The position numbers and the translations under genes are program-made. The notes under the pieces are model-generated. The model was given only the letters and a program-made list of their open reading frames with translations. It did not search any database and was not told the origin of the DNA. Of a stretch of 64,000 nt of DNA, positions 1 to 7,235 are shown one piece after another (positions within the stretch are counted from its first letter, which is position 1; every line of letters starts with the position of its first letter). The DNA lies in assembly GCF_021168555.1 (NCBI RefSeq), contig NZ_JAJOZS010000005.1:237524-301523 (forward strand). Direction: 5' to 3'. Origin of the DNA: Stenotrophomonas sp. MMGLT7. Lineage in GTDB: Bacteria > Pseudomonadota > Gammaproteobacteria > Xanthomonadales > Xanthomonadaceae.

Positions 1-161
1 TAGGCGGTGATGGTGCGCGAGAGCGCGTGTTCGCGCGCGATCGGGTGCAGCGCGCCGGCCTGCGACCACAGCCCCAGCGTGCCGAACAGGTTGCCGACGA
101 TGAAGCCGCCGAACATCAGCACGAACAGCTGTCCGCCCAGGCTGCGCGGCAGCAGCTTCAT
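1..161 (-). CDS. Sensor histidine kinase, N-terminal fragment (cut by window edge)
   Basis: Only the first 53 codons are present; the gene runs off the left edge. The start codon overlaps the stop of the upstream response regulator (ATGA, 158-161), which indicates translational coupling. The visible residues begin MKLLPRSLGG and go straight into a hydrophobic stretch (about residues 8-30), as expected for the first membrane segment of a transmembrane sensor kinase. No catalytic domain is visible, so the assignment rests on this segment and on the OmpR-type partner just before it. It would sense an unknown signal and phosphorylate that regulator. Confidence 0.7.
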   Translation of the reverse strand, partial: MKLLPRSLGGQLFVLMFGGFIVGNLFGTLGLWSQAGALHPIAREHALSRTITA

Positions 162-868
162 GCCTCCACCTTCCTCACCTCGGCGGCGAACAGGTAGCCG
201 TCGCCCCAGATGGTCTTGAGCAGCACCGGGTGGCGCGGGTCGTCCTCCAGCTTCTTGCGCAGCCGGCTCACCTGGCTGTCGATGCTGCGGTCGAAGGCGC
301 TGTTGTCGCGGCTGGTCAGGTCGAGCAGGTCGTCGCGGCTGAGCACCTGGTTGGGCCGCTCCAGGAACACGCGCAGCAGGCGGAACTCCATCGTGCTCAG
401 CGGCACGTCCTGCCCTTGCGGGTCGAGCAGGGTGTGGCGGGTCAGATCCAGCGTCCAGCCTTCGAACTGCAGGCTGCCGGCCTCGTCCAGCACGGCCGGC
501 GGCGGCATGTTCGCCCGGCGCAGCACGCTGCGGATGCGCGCCACCAGCTCGTCGACGCTGAAGGGCTTGGTGACGTAGTCGTCCGCGCCCAGGTCCAGGC
601 CGACGATGCGGTCGGAGAACTCGGCCTTGGCGGTGAGCATGATCACCGGCGTGTGCAGCTCGGCGTCGATGTAGCGGCACAGCGACAGCCCGTCCTCGCC
701 CGGCAGCATCAGGTCCAGCACGATCAGGTCGAAGCGCGTCTCGGCCAGGCGCGCGCGGGTGGAGGGTCCGTCGCTGGCGGTGGTCACCTCGAAACCCTGC
801 CTGCGCAGGTAGGCGGCCAGCGGCTCGCGGATGGAACGGTGGTCGTCGACAACCAGGAGATGGGCCAC
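158..868 (-). CDS. OmpR-family DNA-binding response regulator
   Basis: This is a 236-residue two-component regulator. The receiver domain covers about residues 1-115, with the acidic pair D8-D9, phospho-acceptor D52 (in LIVLDLMLPG) and the conserved lysine in VTKPFS. A winged-helix output domain follows (about 135-232), including the typical RSIDSQVSRLRKKLE helix. I chose the GTG at 868, which starts directly before LLVVDDH. An in-frame ATG at 973 would put its start 3 bp from the divergent idi start and add about 35 residues with no domain. The kinase gene overlaps its stop. The target genes cannot be read from the sequence. Confidence 0.88.
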   Translation of the reverse strand: MAHLLVVDDHRSIREPLAAYLRRQGFEVTTASDGPSTRARLAETRFDLIVLDLMLPGEDGLSLCRYIDAELHTPVIMLTAKAEFSDRIVGLDLGADDYVTKPFSVDELVARIRSVLRRANMPPPAVLDEAGSLQFEGWTLDLTRHTLLDPQGQDVPLSTMEFRLLRVFLERPNQVLSRDDLLDLTSRDNSAFDRSIDSQVSRLRKKLEDDPRHPVLLKTIWGDGYLFAAEVRKVEA

Positions 869-976
869 GGCAGCGGGAAGGGTGTGGGTCGGAGGCGGGG
901 AAAATACCAAGTTGTCGATGCCGGTGCCGTAATGGTCGCACTCACATCCATCCGTACTTGCTGGTAACGTCATCCC

Positions 977-1525
977 ATGTCTCCCCCTAGCACCGCCGCC
1001 GATCCGCTGATCCTGGTCGATGCCCAGGACCGCCCCCTGGGGCCGCTGGACAAGCCCGACTGCCACCGTGGCGAGGGTATCCTGCACCGGGCGTTCTCGG
1101 TATTCCTGTTCGATGCGGCCGGGCGCCTGCTGCTGCAGCGTCGCAGCGCGCTCAAGCCGCTGTGGCCGCTGTACTGGGCCAACAGCTGCTGCTCGCATCC
1201 GCGCTGGGGCGAGCAGCTGCAGCCGGCGGCCGAGCGCCGCGTGCGCGAGGAACTGGGCACGGCGGCGCAGGCGCCGCTGGCCTGGCGCTTCAGCTTCGTC
1301 TACCAGGCCCGCTATCTCGATGTCGGCAGCGAGCACGAGTTCTGCCACGTGTTCACCGGATGCGTCGATGCGTCCACGGTGCGGCCCGACCCGGCCGAGG
1401 TGGACCAGGTGCGGTGGATCGAGCCGGAGCAGCTGCAGCGCGAGCTGGACGACCCGCAGGCGCCGTTCACGCCGTGGCTGCGGCTGGAGTGGCCGCGGCT
1501 GCGGGCCATGTGCCCGCAGCCGTGA
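977..1525 (+). CDS. idi: Isopentenyl-diphosphate delta-isomerase, type I (Nudix fold)
   Basis: It interconverts isopentenyl and dimethylallyl diphosphate, the starters of isoprenoid synthesis (quinones, undecaprenyl lipid carrier, carotenoids), in the cytoplasm. The 182 residues match bacterial type I enzymes in length. Family marks include HRAFSVFLF near residue 37, the NSCCSHP motif with catalytic Cys72, a Nudix-like REELG segment near residue 90, and the EHEFC motif that supplies the metal-binding and catalytic glutamates. It stands alone and is divergent from the response regulator. No strong ribosome-binding site precedes the ATG at 977. Confidence 0.92.
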   Translation: MSPPSTAADPLILVDAQDRPLGPLDKPDCHRGEGILHRAFSVFLFDAAGRLLLQRRSALKPLWPLYWANSCCSHPRWGEQLQPAAERRVREELGTAAQAPLAWRFSFVYQARYLDVGSEHEFCHVFTGCVDASTVRPDPAEVDQVRWIEPEQLQRELDDPQAPFTPWLRLEWPRLRAMCPQP

Positions 1526-1559
1526 CCTGACCGCCGCGCGGCGCACGACCCGCGGCGGC

Positions 1560-2105
1560 TCAGCTACGGGCGTCGCCGGGCCTCGGCGCGCACAGGCTGA
1601 TCACGCTCCAGATCGCCAGGATGACGAAGGTGACCAGGCTCCAGGCCGGCATCGACAGGCCCAGGAACGTCCAGTCGATCACCGCGCACTCGCCCGAACC
1701 GGTGAACACCTGGCGCAGCACGTCGGCCAGCGGCCAGGACTGCATCATGAAGGCCAGGTCGGGGCCGCAGGCCGGCACCAGCTCCGGCGGCAGCGTCTGC
1801 AGCCAGACGTGGCGGGTGGCGATGGCCGCGCCGATCGCCGCGGCGATCACCGCCAGCAGCACGTAGACCGCGCGTCCGCCGCGCCCGCGCGGGCCGTGCA
1901 TGGCGCCGACGAAGAACACCAGTCCCAGCAGCACGAAGGCGCCGCGCTGGAAGGTGCACAGCGGGCAGGGCTGCAGGCTGTCGAAGAACTGTACGTACAG
2001 CGCGTACAGCAGCACGCCCAGGCAGCCCAGGCCGCCGGCCAGGAAGCGTTGCCGGAAGGTCCAGCTGAAGGGATTGAGGAGTTTCGGTTGTGGGGTCGGT
2101 GACAT
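1560..2105 (-). CDS. dsbB: Disulfide bond formation protein DsbB
   Basis: This is an inner-membrane quinone reductase that reoxidises DsbA in the periplasm. The 181-residue protein has four hydrophobic segments. The first periplasmic loop carries the redox pair C47-P-L-C50. The second loop carries a further cysteine pair, in PACGPDL and SGECAVID. Both pairs needed for electron transfer are therefore present. The start is the ATG at 2105 (MSPTPQ). It is convergent with idi, with 34 bp between the stops, and no dsbA lies nearby. Confidence 0.93.
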   Translation of the reverse strand: MSPTPQPKLLNPFSWTFRQRFLAGGLGCLGVLLYALYVQFFDSLQPCPLCTFQRGAFVLLGLVFFVGAMHGPRGRGGRAVYVLLAVIAAAIGAAIATRHVWLQTLPPELVPACGPDLAFMMQSWPLADVLRQVFTGSGECAVIDWTFLGLSMPAWSLVTFVILAIWSVISLCAPRPGDARS

Positions 2106-2156
2106 GTCCTTCTACCTCCGGGTTGAATGCGTTGGCGTGCCGGCGCGAACGGCCGC

Positions 2157-2594
2157 TCAGTTGCCGTGGCGGTCCCACAGCAGCCGGGTGCCGTAGCCCT
2201 GCACGTCGTCGACGTACTTCACCTGCAGCAGCTTGATCTCCCACGCCGGCGCGGAGACGTCCAGCACCCGCGGGAAGCGCCGGCGATAGATCGCCAGCGC
2301 CGCCTCGCGTTCGCGCGGGTCCTCCAGTATCCGCGCCGGGCCGTAGAACTGCAGGCCGCTGGCGACGGAATAGTCGCGCGGTTCGCCGGCGATGGTGCCG
2401 GCGGCGTAGCGGTTGGCCAGCAGCATCTCGCTGTGGCGGGTGCCGCGGCCGCTGAGCATGACCAGGCGATTGTCCTGCTCGTCGAAGGCGAAGAAGGCAT
2501 TGGCCGCCCACGGCACGTCGCCGTAACAGACCGCCAGCGACAGCAGGCGATGCCGCGCCAGAAAGCCAATGATGGGGGCGGGCAGGGGTTTCAT
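2157..2594 (-). CDS. Pyridoxamine 5'-phosphate oxidase-like protein, UPF0306 (YhbP-type)
   Basis: This 145-residue protein has the split-barrel flavin-binding fold of the PNPOx-like superfamily. It most resembles the UPF0306/YhbP group: an N-terminal LLSLAVCYGDVPWAANAFFAFD stretch (about residues 17-38), then RHSEMLLANRYAAGTIAGEP and SGLQFYGPARIL. The biochemical role of this group is not established. It lies upstream of dsbB on the same strand, 51 bp apart, and may share its transcript. The family call is firm; the function is open. Confidence 0.82.
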   Translation of the reverse strand: MKPLPAPIIGFLARHRLLSLAVCYGDVPWAANAFFAFDEQDNRLVMLSGRGTRHSEMLLANRYAAGTIAGEPRDYSVASGLQFYGPARILEDPREREAALAIYRRRFPRVLDVSAPAWEIKLLQVKYVDDVQGYGTRLLWDRHGN

Positions 2595-3602
2595 GCAGGC
2601 GGCACCGGCATCGGCCGGCCAGGCAAGGGGTACAGGTCGGGGAGCCGCGCGCTGCGGGGACGGGGGCTGGACATGGATGTGGCTCCGGGGGAGGTGTTGG
2701 GCAGGGAACGTTGCCGCCGTGCTCCACGATCCCGCCTGTCATCTGCAGCCGCATTGATTCGCATCAAAGCTGTCGCCGGATGCTGAATCCGTTACGAAAG
2801 GCGAAGGACGCTTGACGACGCCACGGCGTGCGCGTGGATCTGAGACCTGTGGCGGCCTTTCATCGCCGCTTGATCGGCTGGACTGCGTTGCCGTGCAGGC
2901 CGTTGTCGCCAGCGTCGGTGGCATTGCTGCCGGATCGCCTTCGAGAGGCGGGCGTCCGCGGAACATCCGCGTCGTCGCTCCCGTGCAGGTGCGGGCCATC
3001 CATGGACGTTGCCGCGATCGGCCGTCCGTCCCTGGTTCCTCGCTTGCGGACACTGCTGTCCGAGGAGGATGTTCCTGCGTGTCGGTGAACGCTTGCGGCA
3101 GCAGGGTTGCGGCATCGCTGGGCAGCGGCGGGATGCGAATCGTGTGTCGGCATCCCTCCTGCCCGTTGTCCCCGCGAAGGCCTGTCCGGGGAAACTTTCC
3201 TGCCTGGCCGGCGATGACTTGCGGCAGAAACCTTGCGCCCTCGCTGGCGACGGCGGGACTCGGACCGTGGTCCGCCATCCATGTGCTCGTCGTCCCCGCG
3301 CAGGCGGGGACCCAGCGACTTGCGCGGCGAAATCGATCAGCTACGCAATCTCCCGGTTCCACCTTTCAATGCGCAGGCACCGGGTCCCCGGCTGACCTGC
3401 CATGCGGCTGTGGAAAGCCGCGGGGACGATGGTTTCAGGCTTTCCGGGCGTGAGCCAACCACTCCGGCTGACAGCTGGCCCAATCCTGTGTCTTTCTGCG
3501 GACGGTGCGGCGCTGCAATGCGCCTGGCAGTAACGGCGGCTTCGAGTTTCCCGAGCACCGGCAGCATCGGCCCCGCCGTTTCACCTATCGCTGCGCGGCC
3601 GC
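2595..3602 (+). other. Intergenic region of about 1 kb, no supported gene
   Basis: All open frames here look like composition artefacts of high-GC DNA. The left half (2600-3150) shows nothing recognisable. From about 3164 to 3400 it holds a composite palindromic repeat that recurs near 12055, 55156 and 56550: a roughly 120 bp unit (3164-3285) followed by a CTCGTCGTCCCC element (3286-3400, listed separately). The tail (3400-3602) has no recognised feature. Confidence 0.6.
3286..3400 (+). repeat. CTCGTCGTCCCC element, copy A (right end degraded)
   Basis: The left 30 bases (3286-3315) are identical to the terminal repeat of the intact copy at 56550. The interior (GCGCGGCGAAATCGATCAG and onward) matches the interiors of the other copies. 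The right terminus has decayed to GGGTCCCCGGCTGACC. Copies B, C and D lie at 12055, 55156 and 56550. It looks like a small non-autonomous palindromic element. Confidence 0.75.
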
Positions 3603-4277
3603 CTAGGCCTGCGGGTCGATGCGTTGCAGCCGCTGCTGCAGCTGCTCCAGCCGGTCCTGCAGCTCGGCCACGGTGTCCTCCAGCTGCGCCAGCCGCTGCT
3701 GCACGCCGGCATCGGCCGCCGCGGGTGGGGTCGAAGCCGGCAGGCGTGCCGCCAGCGCCTGCACGTCGACCGGGCCGCACAGCTGGTGCGTGTAGCGGTC
3801 CTCGCGCTGGCCGGCCGCGCGCGGCAGCTGTACCGCCAGGCCGCGCTGCGCCAGGCGTTCCAGGTGGTGGTGCACGTCGTCGGCATCGCTGAACTTGGCC
3901 AGCCGCTCGCTGCGCGAGAACAGTTCGCCCAGGGTCTGCGGCCCGCGCAGCAGCAACAGCCCCAGCAGCGCCACCTGCTGCCGGGTCAGGCTGAGCGCGC
4001 CGGCCACGCAGTGCTCGTAGCGCTCGGCGCGCGAGGAAAACTGCTGGCGCACCAGCCGCCGCGATTCCAGCCGCCGCAGCGCGCCGTGGACCTCGCCCGG
4101 CTCCAGCGCCAGCACCGGATCGCGCGCGGTCTTCTGGTTGGCCGCCACCAGCGTGGCGTTGACCGTGAGCGGATAGGCATCCGGCGTGGTCGCCTCCTTC
4201 TCGATCAGGCAGCCCAGCGCGCGCGCCTCGGCGGCATCGAGCACGGGGATCTCGGCGGTGGCGGTTTCCTGGTTCAT
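3603..4277 (-). CDS. yceH: UPF0502/DUF480 family protein YceH
   Basis: This 224-residue protein has two winged-helix-like modules of the DUF480 family. Hallmarks are [18 protein letters not shown] near the N-terminus, then [13 protein letters not shown], and a second module around residues 100-165 ([18 protein letters not shown]). The C-terminal 45 residues form a predicted coiled coil ([20 protein letters not shown]). The start is the ATG at 4277 ([10 protein letters not shown]). The family is widespread in Proteobacteria, but its molecular role is not settled. It is divergent from the acid phosphatase gene. Confidence 0.88.
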   Translation of the reverse strand: MNQETATAEIPVLDAAEARALGCLIEKEATTPDAYPLTVNATLVAANQKTARDPVLALEPGEVHGALRRLESRRLVRQQFSSRAERYEHCVAGALSLTRQQVALLGLLLLRGPQTLGELFSRSERLAKFSDADDVHHHLERLAQRGLAVQLPRAAGQREDRYTHQLCGPVDVQALAARLPASTPPAAADAGVQQRLAQLEDTVAELQDRLEQLQQRLQRIDPQA

Positions 4278-4406
4278 GGTCTGGCCGTGGGCATCGGGGC
4301 CGGGCAGCATAGCCGAGCGCGGCGGCCGCGAAGGATCGGCCGCGCCGGATCGGCGACATGCCGAGGCGCTAGAATCGCCCGCTTGTTCCCAGCCGGTTGC
4401 CGACGC

Positions 4407-5306
4407 ATGCGTGGTTTTCTCGCGACTTCCTTCCTTGCCCTGGCGCTCGCCAGCGCGCTCTCCGCCTGCAAGCGCGCGGAGCCGCCGCCCGCGCCCGCGG
4501 CCGCGCCGGCCGCAACCGCGCCGGCGACGCAGGCGGCCGACGACAACCTCAACGCGGTGCTGTGGATGCAGCGCTCGGAGGAGTACCGCGCGCTGGCCGA
4601 GCAGACCTACCGCGCCGCCGCCGACCGCCTGGACGAGGCCCTGCGCCAGCCCAACTGGGACGCGCTGGTGCCCGAGGAGCGCGACAACGCCGTCAAGGGC
4701 CTGAAGCCGGCGGTGGTGATGGACGTGGACGAGACCGTGCTCGACAACTCGCCCTACCAGGCGCGCCTGATCCACGACGGCAAGGAATACGACGAGCTCA
4801 GCTGGGACCAGTGGGTGGCCGAGAAGAAGGCCAGGCCGGTGCCCGGCGTGGTCGATTTCGCCAGGGCCGCGGACGCCAGGGGCGTGACCATCCTGTACAT
4901 CTCCAACCGCGCCGTGCACCTGAAGGAGGCCACCCTGGCCAACCTGCGCCAGGCCGGGCTGCCGGTGGCCGACGACAGCGTGTTCCTGGGCCTGGGCACG
5001 GTGCTGCCCGGCTGCGAGCAGAACGGCAGCGAGAAGGACTGCCGCCGCCGCCTGGCCGGGCAGAAGTACCGGGTGCTGATGCAGTTCGGCGACCAGCTCG
5101 GCGATTTCGTGCAGGTGGTGTCCAACACCCCGCAGGGCCGCGGCGAGCTGCTGCAGCAGTACCACGACTGGTTCGGCGAGCGCTGGTGGATGCTGCCCAA
5201 CCCGAGCTACGGCGGCTGGGAGCCGGCGCTCTTCGGCAACGACTGGGCGCAGCCGCGCGAGCAGCGGCGCCAGGCCAAGCGCGCCGCGCTGGAGCTGGCG
5301 CGATGA
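4407..5306 (+). CDS. HAD-superfamily acid phosphatase (class B / e(P4)-like lipoprotein)
   Basis: This 299-residue secreted phosphatase has a lipoprotein signal: a hydrophobic stretch ends in a lipobox, SALSAC, at about residue 21, followed by an Ala/Pro-rich linker. The HAD motif is [13 protein letters not shown], whose aspartates would form the phospho-enzyme. The later motif YISNR fits the serine/threonine step. The FGDQLGDF stretch carries the C-terminal acidic Mg2+-binding residues. Such enzymes dephosphorylate nucleotides outside the inner membrane so that nucleosides can be taken up. Its TGA overlaps the ATG of pyrF by 4 bp, so the two are co-translated. Confidence 0.88.
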   Translation: MRGFLATSFLALALASALSACKRAEPPPAPAAAPAATAPATQAADDNLNAVLWMQRSEEYRALAEQTYRAAADRLDEALRQPNWDALVPEERDNAVKGLKPAVVMDVDETVLDNSPYQARLIHDGKEYDELSWDQWVAEKKARPVPGVVDFARAADARGVTILYISNRAVHLKEATLANLRQAGLPVADDSVFLGLGTVLPGCEQNGSEKDCRRRLAGQKYRVLMQFGDQLGDFVQVVSNTPQGRGELLQQYHDWFGERWWMLPNPSYGGWEPALFGNDWAQPREQRRQAKRAALELAR

Positions 5307-6028
5307 GCCGCGCGCCGCTGTCGCTGGGCCCGCGCGAGCGGCTGATCTTCGCCCTGGACGTGCCCGGCCGCAGCGAGGCTGTGGAGTGGATCGAGCGCCT
5401 CGGCGATGCGGTGTCGTTCTACAAGATCGGCATGGAGCTGCTGGCCTCGGGCGAGTACTTTCAGGTGCTGGACGAACTGGCGCGGCGCGGGAAGCGGGTG
5501 TTCGTCGACCTGAAGTTCTTCGACATCCCCGCCACCGTGGCCGGCACCATCGCCCGGCTGTCGGACTGGCCGGTGAGCTACTGCACGATCCACGGCTGGC
5601 ACCCGGCGATGATGGAGGCCGCCGCCGACGCCAACCGCAACCCGGGCATGCACCTGCTCGCGGTCACCGTGCTGACCTCGATGGGCCGCGCCGACCTGGC
5701 GCAGATGGGCATCGACCGCGCGCCGGTCGAGGTGGTGGTCGAGCGCGCGCTGACGGCCCGCGCCGCCGGCATCGACGGGGTGATCGCCTCGGGCCAGGAG
5801 GCCGCGCCGATCCGCCATGCCGCCGGCCCCGGTTTCGCCATCGTCTGTCCCGGTATCCGTCCCGGCGGCCCGGTCGGCGACGACCAGCAGCGCACGGTCG
5901 GCGTGGCGCAGGCCTTCGCCGCCGGCGCCGATGCTATCGTGGTCGGCCGGCCGATCCGGCTGGCGCGCGATCCGGGCGCCGCCGCGGAAGCCATCCAGGC
6001 CGAGATCGCCAAATCAATTCCCAATTAA
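5303..6028 (+). CDS. pyrF: Orotidine 5'-phosphate decarboxylase
   Basis: It converts OMP to UMP, the last step of de novo pyrimidine synthesis. The 241-residue protein has the family pattern: [13 protein letters not shown] (first catalytic aspartate), YKIGMEL, the charged catalytic cluster [16 protein letters not shown], then CPGIRPGG and DAIVVGRPI for phosphate binding. It overlaps the upstream phosphatase gene (ATGA). A nucleotide phosphatase and a UMP-forming enzyme in one operon is a sensible pyrimidine-linked pairing, although salvage and synthesis run in opposite directions. A hairpin followed by a T-run lies 128 bp downstream. Confidence 0.95.
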   Translation: MSRAPLSLGPRERLIFALDVPGRSEAVEWIERLGDAVSFYKIGMELLASGEYFQVLDELARRGKRVFVDLKFFDIPATVAGTIARLSDWPVSYCTIHGWHPAMMEAAADANRNPGMHLLAVTVLTSMGRADLAQMGIDRAPVEVVVERALTARAAGIDGVIASGQEAAPIRHAAGPGFAIVCPGIRPGGPVGDDQQRTVGVAQAFAAGADAIVVGRPIRLARDPGAAAEAIQAEIAKSIPN

Positions 6029-6155
6029 TTCATTGGGTTGCATCGCAAAACTTCACGTGTTGCTTCAATTGCGCAGGCAGCGTAGGATGCCCGCCATCCG
6101 GCCTCGCGGCCGGGATTGCGCCACCACCGAGTCTTCCGGCCCCTGGCCGGTTTTG

Positions 6156-6189
6156 AGGGGGCCGCCTGCGGGCGAGCCCCCTTGTTTTT
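6156..6189 (+). terminator. Rho-independent terminator downstream of pyrF
   Basis: AGGGGGC (6156-6162) pairs with GCCCCCT (6176-6182). An inner CGCC/GGCG extends the stem, and TTGTTTTT follows. The shape is canonical, and it ends the phosphatase-pyrF unit before the lipoprotein gene at 6297. Confidence 0.75.
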
Positions 6190-6296
6190 CTGTCGCGGCG
6201 GCGCGCCTGCGGCCCTGCCGGGGGCGCACCGCGGCGCTTGCTGGGTCCGGCCGCCTGCACGCAAGATGCGGGTTCCCAGGCCATCCGCCCACCTCC

Positions 6297-7235
6297 ATGA
6301 CCGCCATCCCCCCTCCCTGGCGTCTGCTCTGGTTCGGCCTGCTGGCGAGCTGCCTGCTGCTGGCGGCCTGCCAGCGCCGCCAGCCGGAACTGCCCGGGCA
6401 GGCCGCCGAACCGGCCGAGGCGGTGCGCCAGCTGGCCCGCCACCTGCACGACAACGACCTGGTCGGCTACGCCCGCGCCTCGGTGGCGCCGGACCAGTAC
6501 GCGCAGCTGGAATCGGCCTGGCGCCGCGGCCAGAGCCGCTGGCCACTGACCGACCTGCCGCTGTCGCGGCAGTTGCCGGGCCTGCTGGCCACGCTGTCGG
6601 CGCCCGGCGCCGAGCAGTCGCTGCAGCGGGCGTTCCGCGCCCAGTTCGCCGGGCAGGGCGCGGCGATCCGCCAGGCGGCCAATTCGCTGGGGCTGTTCGG
6701 CGTGCAGTACCTGACCCACCAGGGCGACTACACCGCCACCCAGCGCGAGCACTACCTGCAGGTCGTGGCGGCGCTGAGCCGCTGGGCCGCACAGGCGCCG
6801 CTGAGCGACAGCGCCCATGCCGATGCCGCGATCGCGCGCCTGACCGCCGCCGCGCGGCGTACCGGGCTGGCCTCCGACGCCGACCTGCAGCAGGCCGGCA
6901 TGGAGGAAAGCCTGCGCCGGCTGGGCCCGTTCATGGCCGAGTTCAAGGCGGTGCTGGCCGGCTACGGCCTCGACCTGAACCTGGTGCAGCTGCGCGCGGG
7001 CGTGATCGAGCAGCACGGCGACAGCGCCATCGTCCGCATTCGCTACCCGCTGGCCGGCAGCGAGATCGACCTGCGCGAGTCGATGGTTCGCCGCGGCCGC
7101 CACTGGTACCTGGCGCAGACCCAGCAGGAAGTGGCGCAGTTGCAGCAGCGCATCGCCGCGGCCGCCGCGACTGCGAGCCAGGCCGATGCCGCCGCCGGGC
7201 CCGACGCGGCGCCGGCATCGACGCCTGAGCCATAA
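6297..7235 (+). CDS. Predicted lipoprotein of unknown function
   Basis: This 312-residue protein starts with a lipoprotein signal peptide (hydrophobic LLASCLLLAAC, lipobox cysteine near residue 25). The body is helical with no recognised catalytic motif. It contains a VRQLARHLHDNDLVGYA segment and a central SLGLFGVQYLTHQGDY segment. The tail (last about 30 residues) is Ala/Pro-rich. Proteins of this look occur beside plsB in xanthomonads, but I do not recognise a function. Its TAA overlaps the plsB start (TAATG), so it is probably expressed with plsB. Confidence 0.75.
   Translation: MTAIPPPWRLLWFGLLASCLLLAACQRRQPELPGQAAEPAEAVRQLARHLHDNDLVGYARASVAPDQYAQLESAWRRGQSRWPLTDLPLSRQLPGLLATLSAPGAEQSLQRAFRAQFAGQGAAIRQAANSLGLFGVQYLTHQGDYTATQREHYLQVVAALSRWAAQAPLSDSAHADAAIARLTAAARRTGLASDADLQQAGMEESLRRLGPFMAEFKAVLAGYGLDLNLVQLRAGVIEQHGDSAIVRIRYPLAGSEIDLRESMVRRGRHWYLAQTQQEVAQLQQRIAAAAATASQADAAAGPDAAPASTPEP

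Noticed and set aside
158..973. Longer form of the OmpR regulator from an ATG at 973
   Set aside because: It would start 3 bp from the divergent idi ATG and add about 35 residues without domain. The GTG at 868 fits the receiver start.
3337..4359. Long Arg/Ala-rich frame over yceH
   Set aside because: Out-of-frame shadow of the DUF480 gene.
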